Positions 10,918 through 19,651 of a stretch of 64,000 nt of DNA are shown in pieces. The translations under genes were made by a program, and so were the position numbers. Each line of letters opens with the position of its first letter. The first letter of the stretch is position 1. Below the pieces are notes generated by a model, which searched no databases, was not told the origin of the DNA, and saw only the letters and a program-made list of their open reading frames with translations. Origin of the DNA: Priestia aryabhattai (lineage in GTDB: Bacteria; Bacillota; Bacilli; Bacillales; Bacillaceae_H). The stretch lies in assembly GCF_023715685.1 (NCBI RefSeq), contig NZ_JAMBOQ010000007.1, forward strand, positions 76,410 to 140,409. Direction: 5' to 3'.

Positions 10918-11363
10918 AGCATCCTCCTACTGATCTTTTCATGATGATGTTCAAAATAGTGTTTAAACAGTTATCTTATCTTTACCCTTTTTAGGGAAAA
11001 GTAAGCATCTATAATTGAAAATATAGAAGAATAATCGACTTACTATTCTTAATAATCAGATAATTATAGTAATATAAGAACATATAATGGTAAAAATCGT
11101 TTTAATTATATTTTAACCGTAAGTTTATTTGTGGAAATCACAAAAAACTATCGCATTTTTTGTGATTTTTGATAAAATGAACAAAGTGAAGTTTTTTAAA
11201 TATTGTATTTTATAGATGTGATAGCGTTAAAAGTGCAGGTGTGAAACTTGCCATATCAGATTTTTAGTACATACACTGCCTAGAATCATTTGGCTAAAAA
11301 ATAAGTTAATACTAATACAATTAGCCGCTATTATATGAAATGGATATGTTAGGAGAGAGAATT
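10918..11363. other. Intergenic region between yjbC and the first permease
   Basis: These 446 AT-rich bases contain no gene that I can support. The notable element is a 13-bp perfect inverted repeat at 11135-11168. The divergent promoters of yjbC and the permease must lie here. Confidence 0.6.
11135..11168 (+). repeat. Perfect inverted repeat upstream of permease gene
   Basis: AAATCACAAAAAA and TTTTTTGTGATTT are exact reverse complements separated by eight bases (CTATCGCA). It could be an attenuator-like hairpin, because a T run follows the stem, or an operator for the downstream permease. Confidence 0.8.
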
Positions 11364-12740
11364 ATGCAAGGGAACACGCAAGGGAACACCCAAGAAAAAG
11401 AATTAAGCCGTGGACTTGAGGAAAGACATATTAGCTTAATGTCTTTAGGTGCAGCTATCGGAGTTGGACTGTTTTTAGGTTCTGCATCCGCTATTCGGTT
11501 AGCGGGTCCTGGTATTCTTATCATGTATGGAATCAGTGGTCTTATTATGTTTTTTATTATGAGAGCGCTAGGTGAAATGGCAGTGCAAAATCCAGTAGCC
11601 GGTTCTTTTAGTAAGTATGCTAATGATTATTTAGGGCCACTCGCTGGTTACTTAACAGGCTGGAACTACTGGTTTATGTGGATTATTACATGTATGGCTG
11701 AAATTACGGCTGTTGGAGTATATATGGAGTTTTGGTTCCCGGGGGTACCTCAGTGGATATGGGCACTTGCAGCACTCGTTATTATGACAGGGGTTAACTT
11801 TTTAGCTGTAAAAGCATATGGTGAACTAGAGTTTTGGTTTTCTCTTATTAAAGTAGTAACGATTATTCTTATGATTGTGCTTGGACTAGGTATGATTATC
11901 TTTGGAATTGGAAATGGCGGTATTGCAACAGGGATCAGTAATTTATGGAATCACGGGGGCTTTTTCCCGAATGGTATGAAAGGTGTTCTTTTATCACTTC
12001 AAATGGTTATGTTTGCTTACCTTGGTATTGAAATGATTGGAGTAACAGCAGGAGAGGTAAAAAATCCTGAAAAGACCTTAACAAAAGCAATTGATAATGT
12101 ACTGTGGAGAATTTTGATTTTTTACATCGGAGCTTTGTTTGTTATTATGTCTATTTATCCTTGGCCAGAGATCGGAACACAAGGAAGCCCATTTGTTTTA
12201 ACATTTGATAAAGCTGGAATTCCCGCTGCGGCAGGGATTATAAACTTTGTAGTGTTAACAGCGGCTTTATCTTCTTGTAACAGTGGAATTTTTAGTACAG
12301 GTCGTATGTTATTTAATTTAGCTCAGCACGGGGAAGCCCCAAAACGCTATGCCAACTTAACAAAAGGCGGCGTGCCTGGTGCAGCAGTTATAGCTTCAGC
12401 TGTTGTACTGCTAATCGGAGTTGGCTTAAACTATGTTGTTCCTGATAAGGTGTTCACGTGGGTGACGAGTATTGCCACTATTGGAGCGATTTGGACATGG
12501 GGAATTATTTTACTTTCTCAAATTCGCTTCCGCAGAGGATTAAGCGATCAGCAAGTAAGTGATTTAAAATATAAGCTTCCGTTTTTCCCATATACGTCGT
12601 ATCTCTCTCTTGCTTTCTTAGCGGGAGTAGTAGTGGTGATGGGTTTTTCCTCTGATACAAGAATAGCGCTTATTGTAGGTCCGATATGGTTTGTTTTGTT
12701 GGTTGTTGTCTATTATTCAAAAGGTTTTCATAAAAGATAA
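11364..12740 (+). CDS. Amino acid permease, APC family (alanine/glycine/proline-type)
   Basis: This 458-residue, 12-span transporter belongs to the AAT branch of the APC superfamily. It shows the family start LSRGLEERHISLMSLGAAIG and the consensus GAAIGVGLFLGSA, FAYLGIEMIGVTAGE and SSCNSGIFSTGRML segments. Relatives import alanine, D-alanine, glycine, proline or GABA with protons; the substrate cannot be read from the sequence. I use the ATG at 11364, with GGAGAG seven bases upstream. It is a single gene with its own terminator. Such a permease is not in this position in B. subtilis. Confidence 0.9.
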   Translation: MQGNTQGNTQEKELSRGLEERHISLMSLGAAIGVGLFLGSASAIRLAGPGILIMYGISGLIMFFIMRALGEMAVQNPVAGSFSKYANDYLGPLAGYLTGWNYWFMWIITCMAEITAVGVYMEFWFPGVPQWIWALAALVIMTGVNFLAVKAYGELEFWFSLIKVVTIILMIVLGLGMIIFGIGNGGIATGISNLWNHGGFFPNGMKGVLLSLQMVMFAYLGIEMIGVTAGEVKNPEKTLTKAIDNVLWRILIFYIGALFVIMSIYPWPEIGTQGSPFVLTFDKAGIPAAAGIINFVVLTAALSSCNSGIFSTGRMLFNLAQHGEAPKRYANLTKGGVPGAAVIASAVVLLIGVGLNYVVPDKVFTWVTSIATIGAIWTWGIILLSQIRFRRGLSDQQVSDLKYKLPFFPYTSYLSLAFLAGVVVVMGFSSDTRIALIVGPIWFVLLVVVYYSKGFHKR

Positions 12741-12742
12741 AA

Positions 12743-12778
12743 AACACACGGCTTCTTGATGAAGCCGTGTATTTTTTT
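12743..12778 (+). terminator. Terminator after first permease
   Basis: ACACGGCTTC-TTGAT-GAAGCCGTGT is a ten-bp perfect stem followed by ATTTTTTT. Confidence 0.92.
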
Positions 12779-12945
12779 CCAAAAGAAAATGAAGGATTTA
12801 TTATTTCCCTTTTCGCTTTAGTGTGCTAATATATTATATTGTTAAACAAATGAAGAAATAAATAATTTCTATGTTTTAATAGATAAGCATCGAGCTTTCT
12901 ATGTCAAAAGTTTAAGCTTTTAGAAAGCAAAAGGAGAAACGGCAA

Positions 12946-14349
12946 ATGAAAGATAAAAAATGGGGCCTTTGGTTTTTAACAGCCTTTGTAGTTGGTAATA
13001 TGGTAGGCGGCGGAGTGTTTATGCTTCCTTCTAATTTAGCAAACGTATCAAGTCCAATCGGTTCAACACTTGCTTGGATTGCAACAGGTCTTGGCGTGTT
13101 CATGATTGCTCTTGTGTTCGGGAACTTAGTCATGAGAAAGCCTGAATTAAAAGGAGGACCTCAAAGTTATGCAGCGAACCTTTTTTCATCGCCTAAAGCA
13201 GGTAAAGTAGCAGGGTATAGCATGGCTTGGGGTTACTGGGCAGCAAATTGGGCTGCAACAGCATCTGTCATCATATCGTTTGCGGGATATTTAACAACGT
13301 TCTTTCCAGTAATGGAGAGTAAGGATATTTTATTTTCAGTCGGAGATTTTCAATTAGAAGCTGGAAAATTTATTACGTTTTTAGTATGTTCTGTTGTACT
13401 ATGGGGAATTCAAGCTATTTTGCAGCGAGATATCAATAGCGCCGGTAATATTAACTTTATCACAACGGCAGCTAAAATTATTGGATTCGGTTTATTTATT
13501 GTTGTGGCGCTGTCGCTATTTAGCGCATCCAACCTAGTCAGTACAGAATTTGTTAATTCAAAGGGTATAAATGTAGGATTAGGAAGTCAGGTCAATGGCG
13601 CAGCCATTGCTACGCTGTGGGCGTTTATCGGAATTGAATCAGCTGTACTGTTATCTAACCGTGCAAAATCACAAAAAGTAGTAAAGAAAGCAACGCTGCT
13701 TGGATTATTAATCTCAATGGTTATCTATGTAGGAATTACGCTTCTAGCTATGGGGATTCTTTCAACAGCTCAGCTTCAGCAGTCTCAAAAGCCTTTAGTA
13801 GATACGTTAGAAATGGTTATTGGACATAAAGGTGCTTACGTAATGGCCATTTTAGCACTTATATCTTTATTAGGTTCTACTGTTGGATGGATTGTTGTTA
13901 GTGCAGAAGTTCCTTATCAAGCAGCAAAATCAGGGTTGTTTCCACAGTGGTTTGCTAAAACGAATCAGAACAATAGTCCAGCCCGCTCACTAACATTAAC
14001 AAATGGCTTAACACAGTTGTTTCTGTTTGCGACTATTTCGGGTACAGTTTCGCAAGCCTATAATTTCGCTATCGTTGTAGCTACTCTCGCTTATTTAGTT
14101 CCTTATTTCGTGACGACAGTTTATCAATTAAAGCTTATTGTGACGGGTGAGACGTACGATATAATTAAAGGATCGCGAGTAAAAGACGGAATTATTGCCT
14201 CGTTAGCACTTATTTATTCGCTTTGGGTGATTAAGACAGGGACAGCTGATTTAAAAACATTTTTCCTAGGTATTGGCTTATTTGTAATCGGGCTGTTACT
14301 GTATCCTATTTTAATGAGACGAGGAAAAAGCACATCAGCTATTAAATAA
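12946..14349 (+). CDS. Basic amino acid/polyamine antiporter (APA family)
   Basis: This 467-residue protein with about 12 spans resembles ArcD/YvsH-type arginine-ornithine or lysine exchangers of the APC superfamily. Supporting segments are the N-terminal GNMVGGGVFMLPSNLA, the FIGIESAVLLSNRAKS region near residue 225, and SLLGSTVGWIVVSAEVPY. It has its own AGGAG site and terminator. I see no riboswitch, such as a lysine or T-box element, in the 165 bases upstream. It could exchange arginine, ornithine, lysine or polyamines; exact specificity is open. Confidence 0.85.
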   Translation: MKDKKWGLWFLTAFVVGNMVGGGVFMLPSNLANVSSPIGSTLAWIATGLGVFMIALVFGNLVMRKPELKGGPQSYAANLFSSPKAGKVAGYSMAWGYWAANWAATASVIISFAGYLTTFFPVMESKDILFSVGDFQLEAGKFITFLVCSVVLWGIQAILQRDINSAGNINFITTAAKIIGFGLFIVVALSLFSASNLVSTEFVNSKGINVGLGSQVNGAAIATLWAFIGIESAVLLSNRAKSQKVVKKATLLGLLISMVIYVGITLLAMGILSTAQLQQSQKPLVDTLEMVIGHKGAYVMAILALISLLGSTVGWIVVSAEVPYQAAKSGLFPQWFAKTNQNNSPARSLTLTNGLTQLFLFATISGTVSQAYNFAIVVATLAYLVPYFVTTVYQLKLIVTGETYDIIKGSRVKDGIIASLALIYSLWVIKTGTADLKTFFLGIGLFVIGLLLYPILMRRGKSTSAIK

Positions 14350-14362
14350 ATAAAAGGTTATC

Positions 14363-14407
14363 TCAAAAGCTTTGCAGAAAAGTCTTTTCTTCTGCAAAGC
14401 TTTTTTA
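14363..14407 (+). terminator. Terminator after second permease
   Basis: AAAAGCTTTGCAGAA pairs with TTCTGCAAAGCTTTT across a short loop, followed by T residues. Confidence 0.9.
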
Positions 14408-14410
14408 GTG

Positions 14411-14769
14411 ACTAAAAAGTTTGAGGCATTTGTGAAAGAAAAAAATAATAAAAAAAAATGAAACTAATCTACGGGTTTATTCGTAATAGTAGTGTGGTAA
14501 ATAAATAATGAAGAAAATCGGCAATGAAAATAATGACAGTGAAGGAACGAACTAATGTACTAGTTCACTTTAAAAAGTATATCATTCCGATGAAGTTTAT
14601 AGTATAATGCAAATAGATATTATTTTTTAAAAGTAATTATAAAGTAGTATCGATTTTCATTATCAGTCATTAAATATTTACACTCGATGAAGTTTGTATA
14701 AAACAACATGATTTACAGTTCATGTTTTGAATGTTATGACCGATTATGATAGAAGGAGTGAAGGAGTAA
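14411..14769. other. Upstream regulatory region of spx
   Basis: About 360 gene-free bases precede spx. A dyad GAACTA-N6-TAGTTC sits at 14549-14566, and a TATAAT box (14603-14608) lies shortly downstream of it. In B. subtilis spx has several promoters and is repressed by PerR and YodB, so a complex region is expected. I cannot assign either regulator to a site here. Confidence 0.55.
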
Positions 14770-15168
14770 ATGGTTACATTATATACATCACCAAGTTGTA
14801 CATCTTGTCGTAAAGCGAAAGCTTGGTTAGAGGAAAATGATATTGGATATACAGAGCGTAATATCTTTTCAGAGCCGTTATCAATCGATGAGATTAAAGA
14901 AATTTTACGTATGACAGAAGATGGAACAGATGAAATCATTTCAACACGTTCGAAAACTTTCCAAAAACTAGACGTTCAGGTAGATGCTATGCCTTTACAA
15001 GATTTGTATGAATTAATTCAGCAAAATCCTGGCTTATTGCGCCGCCCAATTATCATTGATGAAAAACGTCTACAAGTTGGTTATAATGAAGACGAAATCC
15101 GTCGTTTCTTACCACGTAAAGTGCGTACTTTCCAACTTCGCGAAGCTCAAAGACTTGTGAATGGTTAA
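14770..15168 (+). CDS. spx: Global redox regulator Spx
   Basis: This 132-residue ArsC-like protein is the thiol-stress transcription regulator Spx, which binds the alpha C-terminal domain of RNA polymerase. The redox switch CTSC is at residues 10-13, and the body matches B. subtilis Spx (131 residues) throughout, including [14 protein letters not shown]. Spx is degraded by ClpXP with the adaptor SpxH, encoded about 10 kb downstream in this window. ATG is preceded by AAGGAG. It is monocistronic here, with an exceptionally long terminator stem. Confidence 0.97.
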   Translation: MVTLYTSPSCTSCRKAKAWLEENDIGYTERNIFSEPLSIDEIKEILRMTEDGTDEIISTRSKTFQKLDVQVDAMPLQDLYELIQQNPGLLRRPIIIDEKRLQVGYNEDEIRRFLPRKVRTFQLREAQRLVNG

Positions 15169-15240
15169 TTTTTATATTTGTCTGTTTAAGATTTAAATAA
15201 GAAACCAACAAAGTAACGTTTGCTTGAAGTTGGTATATAA

Positions 15241-15286
15241 AAAATAAGCAGCAGGGAGCCAATGGCTCCCTGCTGCTTATTTTTTG
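15241..15286 (+). terminator. Terminator of spx
   Basis: A 20-bp perfect stem (AAAATAAGCAGCAGGGAGCC and its complement) with an AAT loop runs into a T tract. It lies about 75 bases after the spx stop. Confidence 0.95.
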
Positions 15287-15369
15287 TCGAAATAGCAGGG
15301 AAAATGAAGTATATATGTAATTAGTAAAGTAAGAGAGTAATTAAACATATAAAAGTGGTGGTGAACGGA

Positions 15370-16266
15370 TTGGAGCTTTTACAGCTAAAATATTTCCAAG
15401 TAGTTGCTAGACTAGAACATATCAGCAAAGCGGCCGAAGAGCTATACGTATCTCAGCCTGCGCTCAGCAAAACGATTTCACAGTTGGAAAAAGAGCTAGG
15501 TATTCGTTTGTTTGATAGAAACGGTAAATACATTAAATTAAATCGGTATGGTAAAGCATTCTGTGCCAAAGTAGAACTTGCTTTAAAAACATTGGAAGAT
15601 GCAAAGCACGAGCTAAAGGATATGTCGAACGATCCATCTGAAGAAATTCGTCTTGTTGTATTAGCTAGTTCACATTTACTTCCAGAGCTATTAAGCAGGT
15701 TTCGTGAGCAATATCCTCAGGTGCGGTTTCGGTTGATGCAGCATTTGACTAATTCCAATTCACAGCCTGATTTTGATTTATGTATTTCAGCTTTTCCATT
15801 AACAACCCGTCAGATCGAACATACTCCTTTGCTTCGTGAATCGATTTTGCTTGCAGTGCCTCTTGATCATCATTTAGCCAAGCAATCGCATGTAAAGTTA
15901 AATGAACTTAAAAATGAAAAATTTATTGTGCTAAAGAAAGGGAAAGAGCTAAGAAAAATAACGGATGTGATTTGTAAGGAACAGAATTTTGTGCCTCAAA
16001 TTACGTTTGAAAGCGATGATCCAGCAACAGTGAGAGGCTTGATTAGAGCGAAGCAAGGAATAGGTTTTATTCCTGAAGTGACTTGGGGGGGTTCTACAGG
16101 AAAAGATGTAAAACTGCTGAAAATTGAAGGGGAAACATTTGAACGTACTATCTTTTTGGCTTGGAACAACGGCGGCTACGTGACGGATTTACAACAAATC
16201 TTCAGACAGTTTGTGATTGATTATTTTAAATATTTACCCTCCGGTATGTCTCATGAATACATATAA
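15370..16266 (+). CDS. LysR-family transcriptional regulator, probably of madLM
   Basis: This 298-residue regulator has an N-terminal winged helix-turn-helix (about residues 1-60, with AAEELYVSQPALSKTISQLE) and a LysR-type effector domain of normal length. I propose the TTG start at 15370, giving MELLQLKYFQVVARLEH as typical; GTG codons at 15355-15361 are alternatives. It lies 195 bases upstream of madL on the same strand, so malonate-responsive control of the transporter is a reasonable inference. Binding sites were not identified. Confidence 0.85.
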   Translation: MELLQLKYFQVVARLEHISKAAEELYVSQPALSKTISQLEKELGIRLFDRNGKYIKLNRYGKAFCAKVELALKTLEDAKHELKDMSNDPSEEIRLVVLASSHLLPELLSRFREQYPQVRFRLMQHLTNSNSQPDFDLCISAFPLTTRQIEHTPLLRESILLAVPLDHHLAKQSHVKLNELKNEKFIVLKKGKELRKITDVICKEQNFVPQITFESDDPATVRGLIRAKQGIGFIPEVTWGGSTGKDVKLLKIEGETFERTIFLAWNNGGYVTDLQQIFRQFVIDYFKYLPSGMSHEYI

Positions 16267-16423
16267 GAATCATGACTAAATGTCATGATTTTTATTTCTT
16301 TTTCGAATAAATCTAAAGTGAACAGTAGAGAAAAACTGCATTATGTCATTTTTGATATAAATATATAACTAAAAAAGCATAGGTTATTCAACTTTTTTCC
16401 TTTACACTATTTTTAAATCATAA

Positions 16424-16437
16424 AGTAAACGCTTTCG
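16424..16437 (+). promoter_or_regulatory. cre-like site upstream of madL
   Basis: AGTAAACGCTTTCG matches 12 of 14 positions of the CcpA cre consensus TGWAANCGNTNWCA. It lies 25 bases before the madL ATG, a position where CcpA would block expression. This suggests carbon catabolite repression of malonate uptake. Confidence 0.5.
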
Positions 16438-16461
16438 ATAATGTGTTGGGGAGGAAGTAAT

Positions 16462-16875
16462 ATGATAATCTTCGGTGTAGCATTGCTGTCTATTTGCATG
16501 TTGATAGGAGTAATTGTAGGGGACGCATTAGGAGGGCTGATGGGAGTAGAAGCCAACGTTGGAGGAGTAGGGGTATCCATGTTTCTTCTTGTACTAGCAG
16601 TGGATTATTTAAAGAAGAAAAATAAGCTCCAAGTAAAATCCGAAGAAGGCATTGCTTTTTGGGGAGGCATTTATATTCCTATCGTGGTAGCAATGTCTGC
16701 GCAGCAAAATGTTGTAGCTGCTCTAGATGGAGGAGGCATGGCGATTCTTGCAGGGGTAGTAGTAGTCGTAGTAGGCTTTCTATCCATACCATTTATCAGC
16801 AGAATAGGAGAGAAAGCGAAGGTGAACGAACAAGAAATAGAGCTTTCTATTTTACCTAAGGAGCAGATAAAATGA
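16462..16875 (+). CDS. madL: Malonate transporter subunit MadL
   Basis: This 137-residue membrane protein has about four hydrophobic spans and the MadL-type N-terminus MIIFGVALLSICMLIGV with VGGVGVSMFLL. MadL and MadM together form a sodium-dependent malonate importer in malonate-using bacteria. I use the ATG at 16462, seven bases after GGAGG; the earlier ATG at 16441 lies upstream of that ribosome site. Its stop overlaps the madM start by four bases (ATGA), so the two are translationally coupled. Confidence 0.88.
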   Translation: MIIFGVALLSICMLIGVIVGDALGGLMGVEANVGGVGVSMFLLVLAVDYLKKKNKLQVKSEEGIAFWGGIYIPIVVAMSAQQNVVAALDGGGMAILAGVVVVVVGFLSIPFISRIGEKAKVNEQEIELSILPKEQIK

Positions 16876-17633
16876 TAAATATGATCAAAGAAGGATTAGA
16901 AAATAACGGGCTGATTACGGCATTTGCTGTTATTGGGATTGTCATGTATATTGCTTATTTTTTATCAGATAAATTAACAAAAGGAAGAGTTCACGGATCT
17001 GCTATTGCTATTATGTTTGGATTAATTCTTGCTTATATCGGTGGAGTGAACACAGGAGGAGAGAAAGGAATTTCTGATATACAGTTATTTTCAGGAATTG
17101 GTTTAATGGGCGGAGGGATGCTGCGAGATTTTGCCATTATTGCTACTGCGTTCGGCGCCAATTTTAGCGAAGTGAAAAAAACGGGAATCGGCGGAATTAC
17201 GGCTTTGTTTTTTGGGATTTTCTATTCCTTCGTAATAGGTATAATTATTGCTCTTTGTTTCGGATACAGAGATTCCGTTGCTTTGACCACAATCGGAGGA
17301 GGGGCCGTGACCTATATTGTGGGGCCGGTTTCTGGAACTGCGATTGGAGCCTCTTCTGATATTATCGCGTTGAGTATAGCTGTAGGATTAATTAAATCCA
17401 TTTCAGTTATGATTTTGACCCCGATATTTGCTAAGAAAATCAAATTAAACAACCCTCGTACAGCTATGATATATGGAGGAGTTATGGGGACGACGAGCGG
17501 TGTAGCAGCTGGTTTAGCCGCGACAGATGTAAAACTTGTACCCTACGGAGCCATGACAGCTACATTTTATACAGGTCTTGGTTGCTTACTTGTACCATCT
17601 ATTCTTTTTTTACTCACAGAGATTATTTTTTAA
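16872..17633 (+). CDS. madM: Malonate transporter subunit MadM
   Basis: This 253-residue protein with about eight spans matches MadM, with NGLITAFAVIGIVMY, HGSAIAIMFGLILAYIGG, GIGLMGGGMLRDFAI and GGGAVTYIVGPVSG. It is the larger subunit of the MadLM sodium:malonate symporter. ATG is preceded by AAGGAG inside madL. No malonate decarboxylase or malonyl-CoA synthetase gene is present in the window, so the fate of imported malonate is not shown here. Confidence 0.9.
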   Translation: MINMIKEGLENNGLITAFAVIGIVMYIAYFLSDKLTKGRVHGSAIAIMFGLILAYIGGVNTGGEKGISDIQLFSGIGLMGGGMLRDFAIIATAFGANFSEVKKTGIGGITALFFGIFYSFVIGIIIALCFGYRDSVALTTIGGGAVTYIVGPVSGTAIGASSDIIALSIAVGLIKSISVMILTPIFAKKIKLNNPRTAMIYGGVMGTTSGVAAGLAATDVKLVPYGAMTATFYTGLGCLLVPSILFLLTEIIF

Positions 17634-17683
17634 GTGTACAAAGTGTTTTATGAATAAAAGACTGCGGTGCTCATTAAACTAAA

Positions 17684-17726
17684 GAAAAGGCCATACTAAA
17701 TAAAAATGTTTAGTATGGCCTTTTCT
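17684..17726. terminator. Bidirectional terminator between madM and yjbE
   Basis: AAAAGGCCATACTAAA pairs with TTTAGTATGGCCTTTT around an eight-base loop, with T-rich flanks on both strands, serving two convergent genes. Confidence 0.9.
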
Positions 17727-17729
17727 TTA

Positions 17730-18395
17730 TCATTTAGTTGAACGAATGCTATTAACAACCATGCCGCTTATCAGCACAACAGCAATTGTTATAAAAGGTA
17801 TGAATGTTCCTAGAGATGTATGGTCTGCAAAGAATGAATGTAAGTTCTTTTCATGTCCAATCATATTTCCAGCAGTATAAGCTAAAATAGCTGCTCCACC
17901 GTAAACAAGCAGGGGAAATCGTTCCATCAAATACAAAATGAGCTTGCTTCCCCAAACAATGATGGGGACGGATACAAGTAATCCGATGACAACCAAGATA
18001 ATATTTCCATGAGCTGCGCCTGCTACAGCTATTACATTATCTAGTCCCATTACAATATCAGCAAATACAATCGTTCTTACAGCGGCGCCTAATGTCACAC
18101 CTGCACGGATTGAGGACGCATCATCACCTTCTGATACAAGAAGCTTAAAGGCAATGATCACTAATAAAAAACCGCCGATGAGCTGCAAGTAAGGAATAGT
18201 TAGTAAATAAACAGCTAAAATAGTAAGTACTATGCGAACTACCACAGCTAAGCCAGTCCCTAAAAAAATAGCTTTATTTCGCTGATATTCAGGTAAGTTG
18301 CGGCTTGCTAAGGCAATAACAATAGCGTTGTCTCCACCCAATACAATATCGATACCGATAATAAGAAGAATGGAGGTTATTAATTCTAAATCCAA
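17730..18395 (-). CDS. yjbE: TerC-family membrane protein YjbE (putative metal exporter)
   Basis: This 221-residue protein has about seven spans and the TerC signatures GIDIVLGGDNAIVIALA and ADIVMGLDNVIAVAG, whose aspartates line the proposed metal site. TerC relatives in B. subtilis (YceF, YkoY) export manganese and support metalation of secreted proteins; YjbE is a paralogue. I see no yybP-ykoY manganese riboswitch upstream. It matches the B. subtilis position just before mecA but is on the opposite strand to mecA. Confidence 0.88.
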   Translation of the reverse strand: MDLELITSILLIIGIDIVLGGDNAIVIALASRNLPEYQRNKAIFLGTGLAVVVRIVLTILAVYLLTIPYLQLIGGFLLVIIAFKLLVSEGDDASSIRAGVTLGAAVRTIVFADIVMGLDNVIAVAGAAHGNIILVVIGLLVSVPIIVWGSKLILYLMERFPLLVYGGAAILAYTAGNMIGHEKNLHSFFADHTSLGTFIPFITIAVVLISGMVVNSIRSTK

Positions 18396-18755
18396 TAGTC
18401 TTCCCTCCCAATATGTAAAGATAAGTAGCTCATATTGCTTTATCTGTGTTCATTTTTAACAAAAAGCGTTCATAGGGTAAAGAGATTATGTATATAACAA
18501 AGTAAGGTGTAAGGTGGCTATGAGTTGCCAGAGTATTTTTTATTTCCTTTCTTTCGCATTTTGTCATAAAATAGATATACAAGGTTCACTCAAATAGTGT
18601 ATGCTTGTATATCCCAAGTTAGAATGCTTTACAAAGTGAGAAAGTACATGTAATATTGCTTTAACACGGGGGTAAAATAGTCCCTTCATCGTTTAGGGGT
18701 AATGTTCGAAATGGCCGGATTACCTTCACTGATTTTTCCGAAGGGAGAGATGATA
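18396..18755. other. Divergent intergenic region between yjbE and mecA
   Basis: About 360 bases without a gene hold the divergent promoters of yjbE and mecA. The region contains a nested stem-loop at 18574-18613. An in-frame ATG at 18707 upstream of mecA lacks a ribosome site and is not used. Confidence 0.6.
18574..18613. repeat. Nested stem-loop sequence upstream of mecA
   Basis: Outer arms GATATACAAG and CTTGTATATC are perfect complements. Inside them CACT-CAAAT-AGTG forms a second stem. No T run follows, so it is not an ordinary terminator. It may be an operator or a structured 5' leader element. Confidence 0.75.
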
Positions 18756-19436
18756 ATGGAAATCGAACGCATTAATGAAAACACAGTAAAATTCTTTGTC
18801 ACTTACGTAGATATTGAAGAACGTGGATTTGATCGCAATGAAATTTGGTTTAGCCGAGAGCGCAGTGAAGAGCTATTCTGGGAGATGATGGACGAAATTC
18901 ATCAAGAAGAAGAGTTTGTAGCAGAAGGTCCTCTTTGGATTCAAGTACATGCGCTTGAGAAGGGGCTAGAGGTTATTGTAACAAGAGCACAAGTTTCAAA
19001 AGACGGTCAAAAGTTCGAAGTACCTGTTGGTGAAAATGATAAAATCGATATCCCTGTAGATGGAAAAATTGAAGCGTTGCTTGATCATCAAGCGAATCAA
19101 AATAAAAAAGCTGATTTTGAAGAAGAAATTATAGAAGACGAAGGGCTACAGTTCGTCGCACGCTTTCAAGACTTAGAACATTTAATTTCCTTAAGTCACC
19201 ATTTAGAGTTAGATGATATCATCAACAGCATGTACGTGTTTGAAGGAAAATATTATTTATACGTTGAGTTTACAGATGATGAAGACTTTGTAGCTGAAAT
19301 TGATAACATTTTAAGCATCATTTTAGAATATGCAAATGAATCAAATGTAACAGTTCATCGTTTAATGGAATATGGAAAAGAATTAATCAGTGAAAATGCA
19401 CTTGAACAAGTAAAGCAGTATTTTCCTTTACGATAA
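18756..19436 (+). CDS. mecA: ClpC adaptor protein MecA
   Basis: This 226-residue acidic protein is the adaptor that delivers substrates such as ComK to ClpCP and is needed for ClpC assembly. It has an N-terminal substrate domain starting MEIERINENTVKFFVTYVDIEERGF, an acidic linker near residues 110-130 and a C-terminal ClpC-binding domain. The start at 18756 follows AGGGAGAG at good spacing. It has its own terminator. It controls competence and proteostasis together with the nearby spx-spxH pair. Length is slightly above the 218 residues of B. subtilis MecA. Confidence 0.96.
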   Translation: MEIERINENTVKFFVTYVDIEERGFDRNEIWFSRERSEELFWEMMDEIHQEEEFVAEGPLWIQVHALEKGLEVIVTRAQVSKDGQKFEVPVGENDKIDIPVDGKIEALLDHQANQNKKADFEEEIIEDEGLQFVARFQDLEHLISLSHHLELDDIINSMYVFEGKYYLYVEFTDDEDFVAEIDNILSIILEYANESNVTVHRLMEYGKELISENALEQVKQYFPLR

Positions 19437-19439
19437 TAG

Positions 19440-19475
19440 CAGCCGATTTCATGTATATGAAATCGGTCTTTGTTT
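19440..19475 (+). terminator. Terminator of mecA
   Basis: CCGATTTCAT-GTAT-ATGAAATCGG is a ten-bp perfect stem followed by a T-rich stretch. Confidence 0.88.
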
Positions 19476-19651
19476 TGCCCTCTTTTTTGGAAATGCTCTC
19501 CGCTCATATCGAACAATATAGGTAGAAAAAGCAGACGGCTGGTTCCTACACGGGGAAAGTGTAGGGTTAAAATAACAAGTTTGAGGATAATAACGGTATA
19601 GAGACCTGTTATTAATGATGAAAGATTGGTTTTAGGATAGGTGAAAACAAG

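Noticed and set aside
12779..12945. Lysine riboswitch or T-box before the second permease
   Set aside because: No AGGGTGG T-box segment or lysine-riboswitch core is visible, and the region is too short.
18396..18700. yybP-ykoY manganese riboswitch for the TerC-family gene yjbE
   Set aside because: I looked for the conserved core upstream of yjbE and did not see it.
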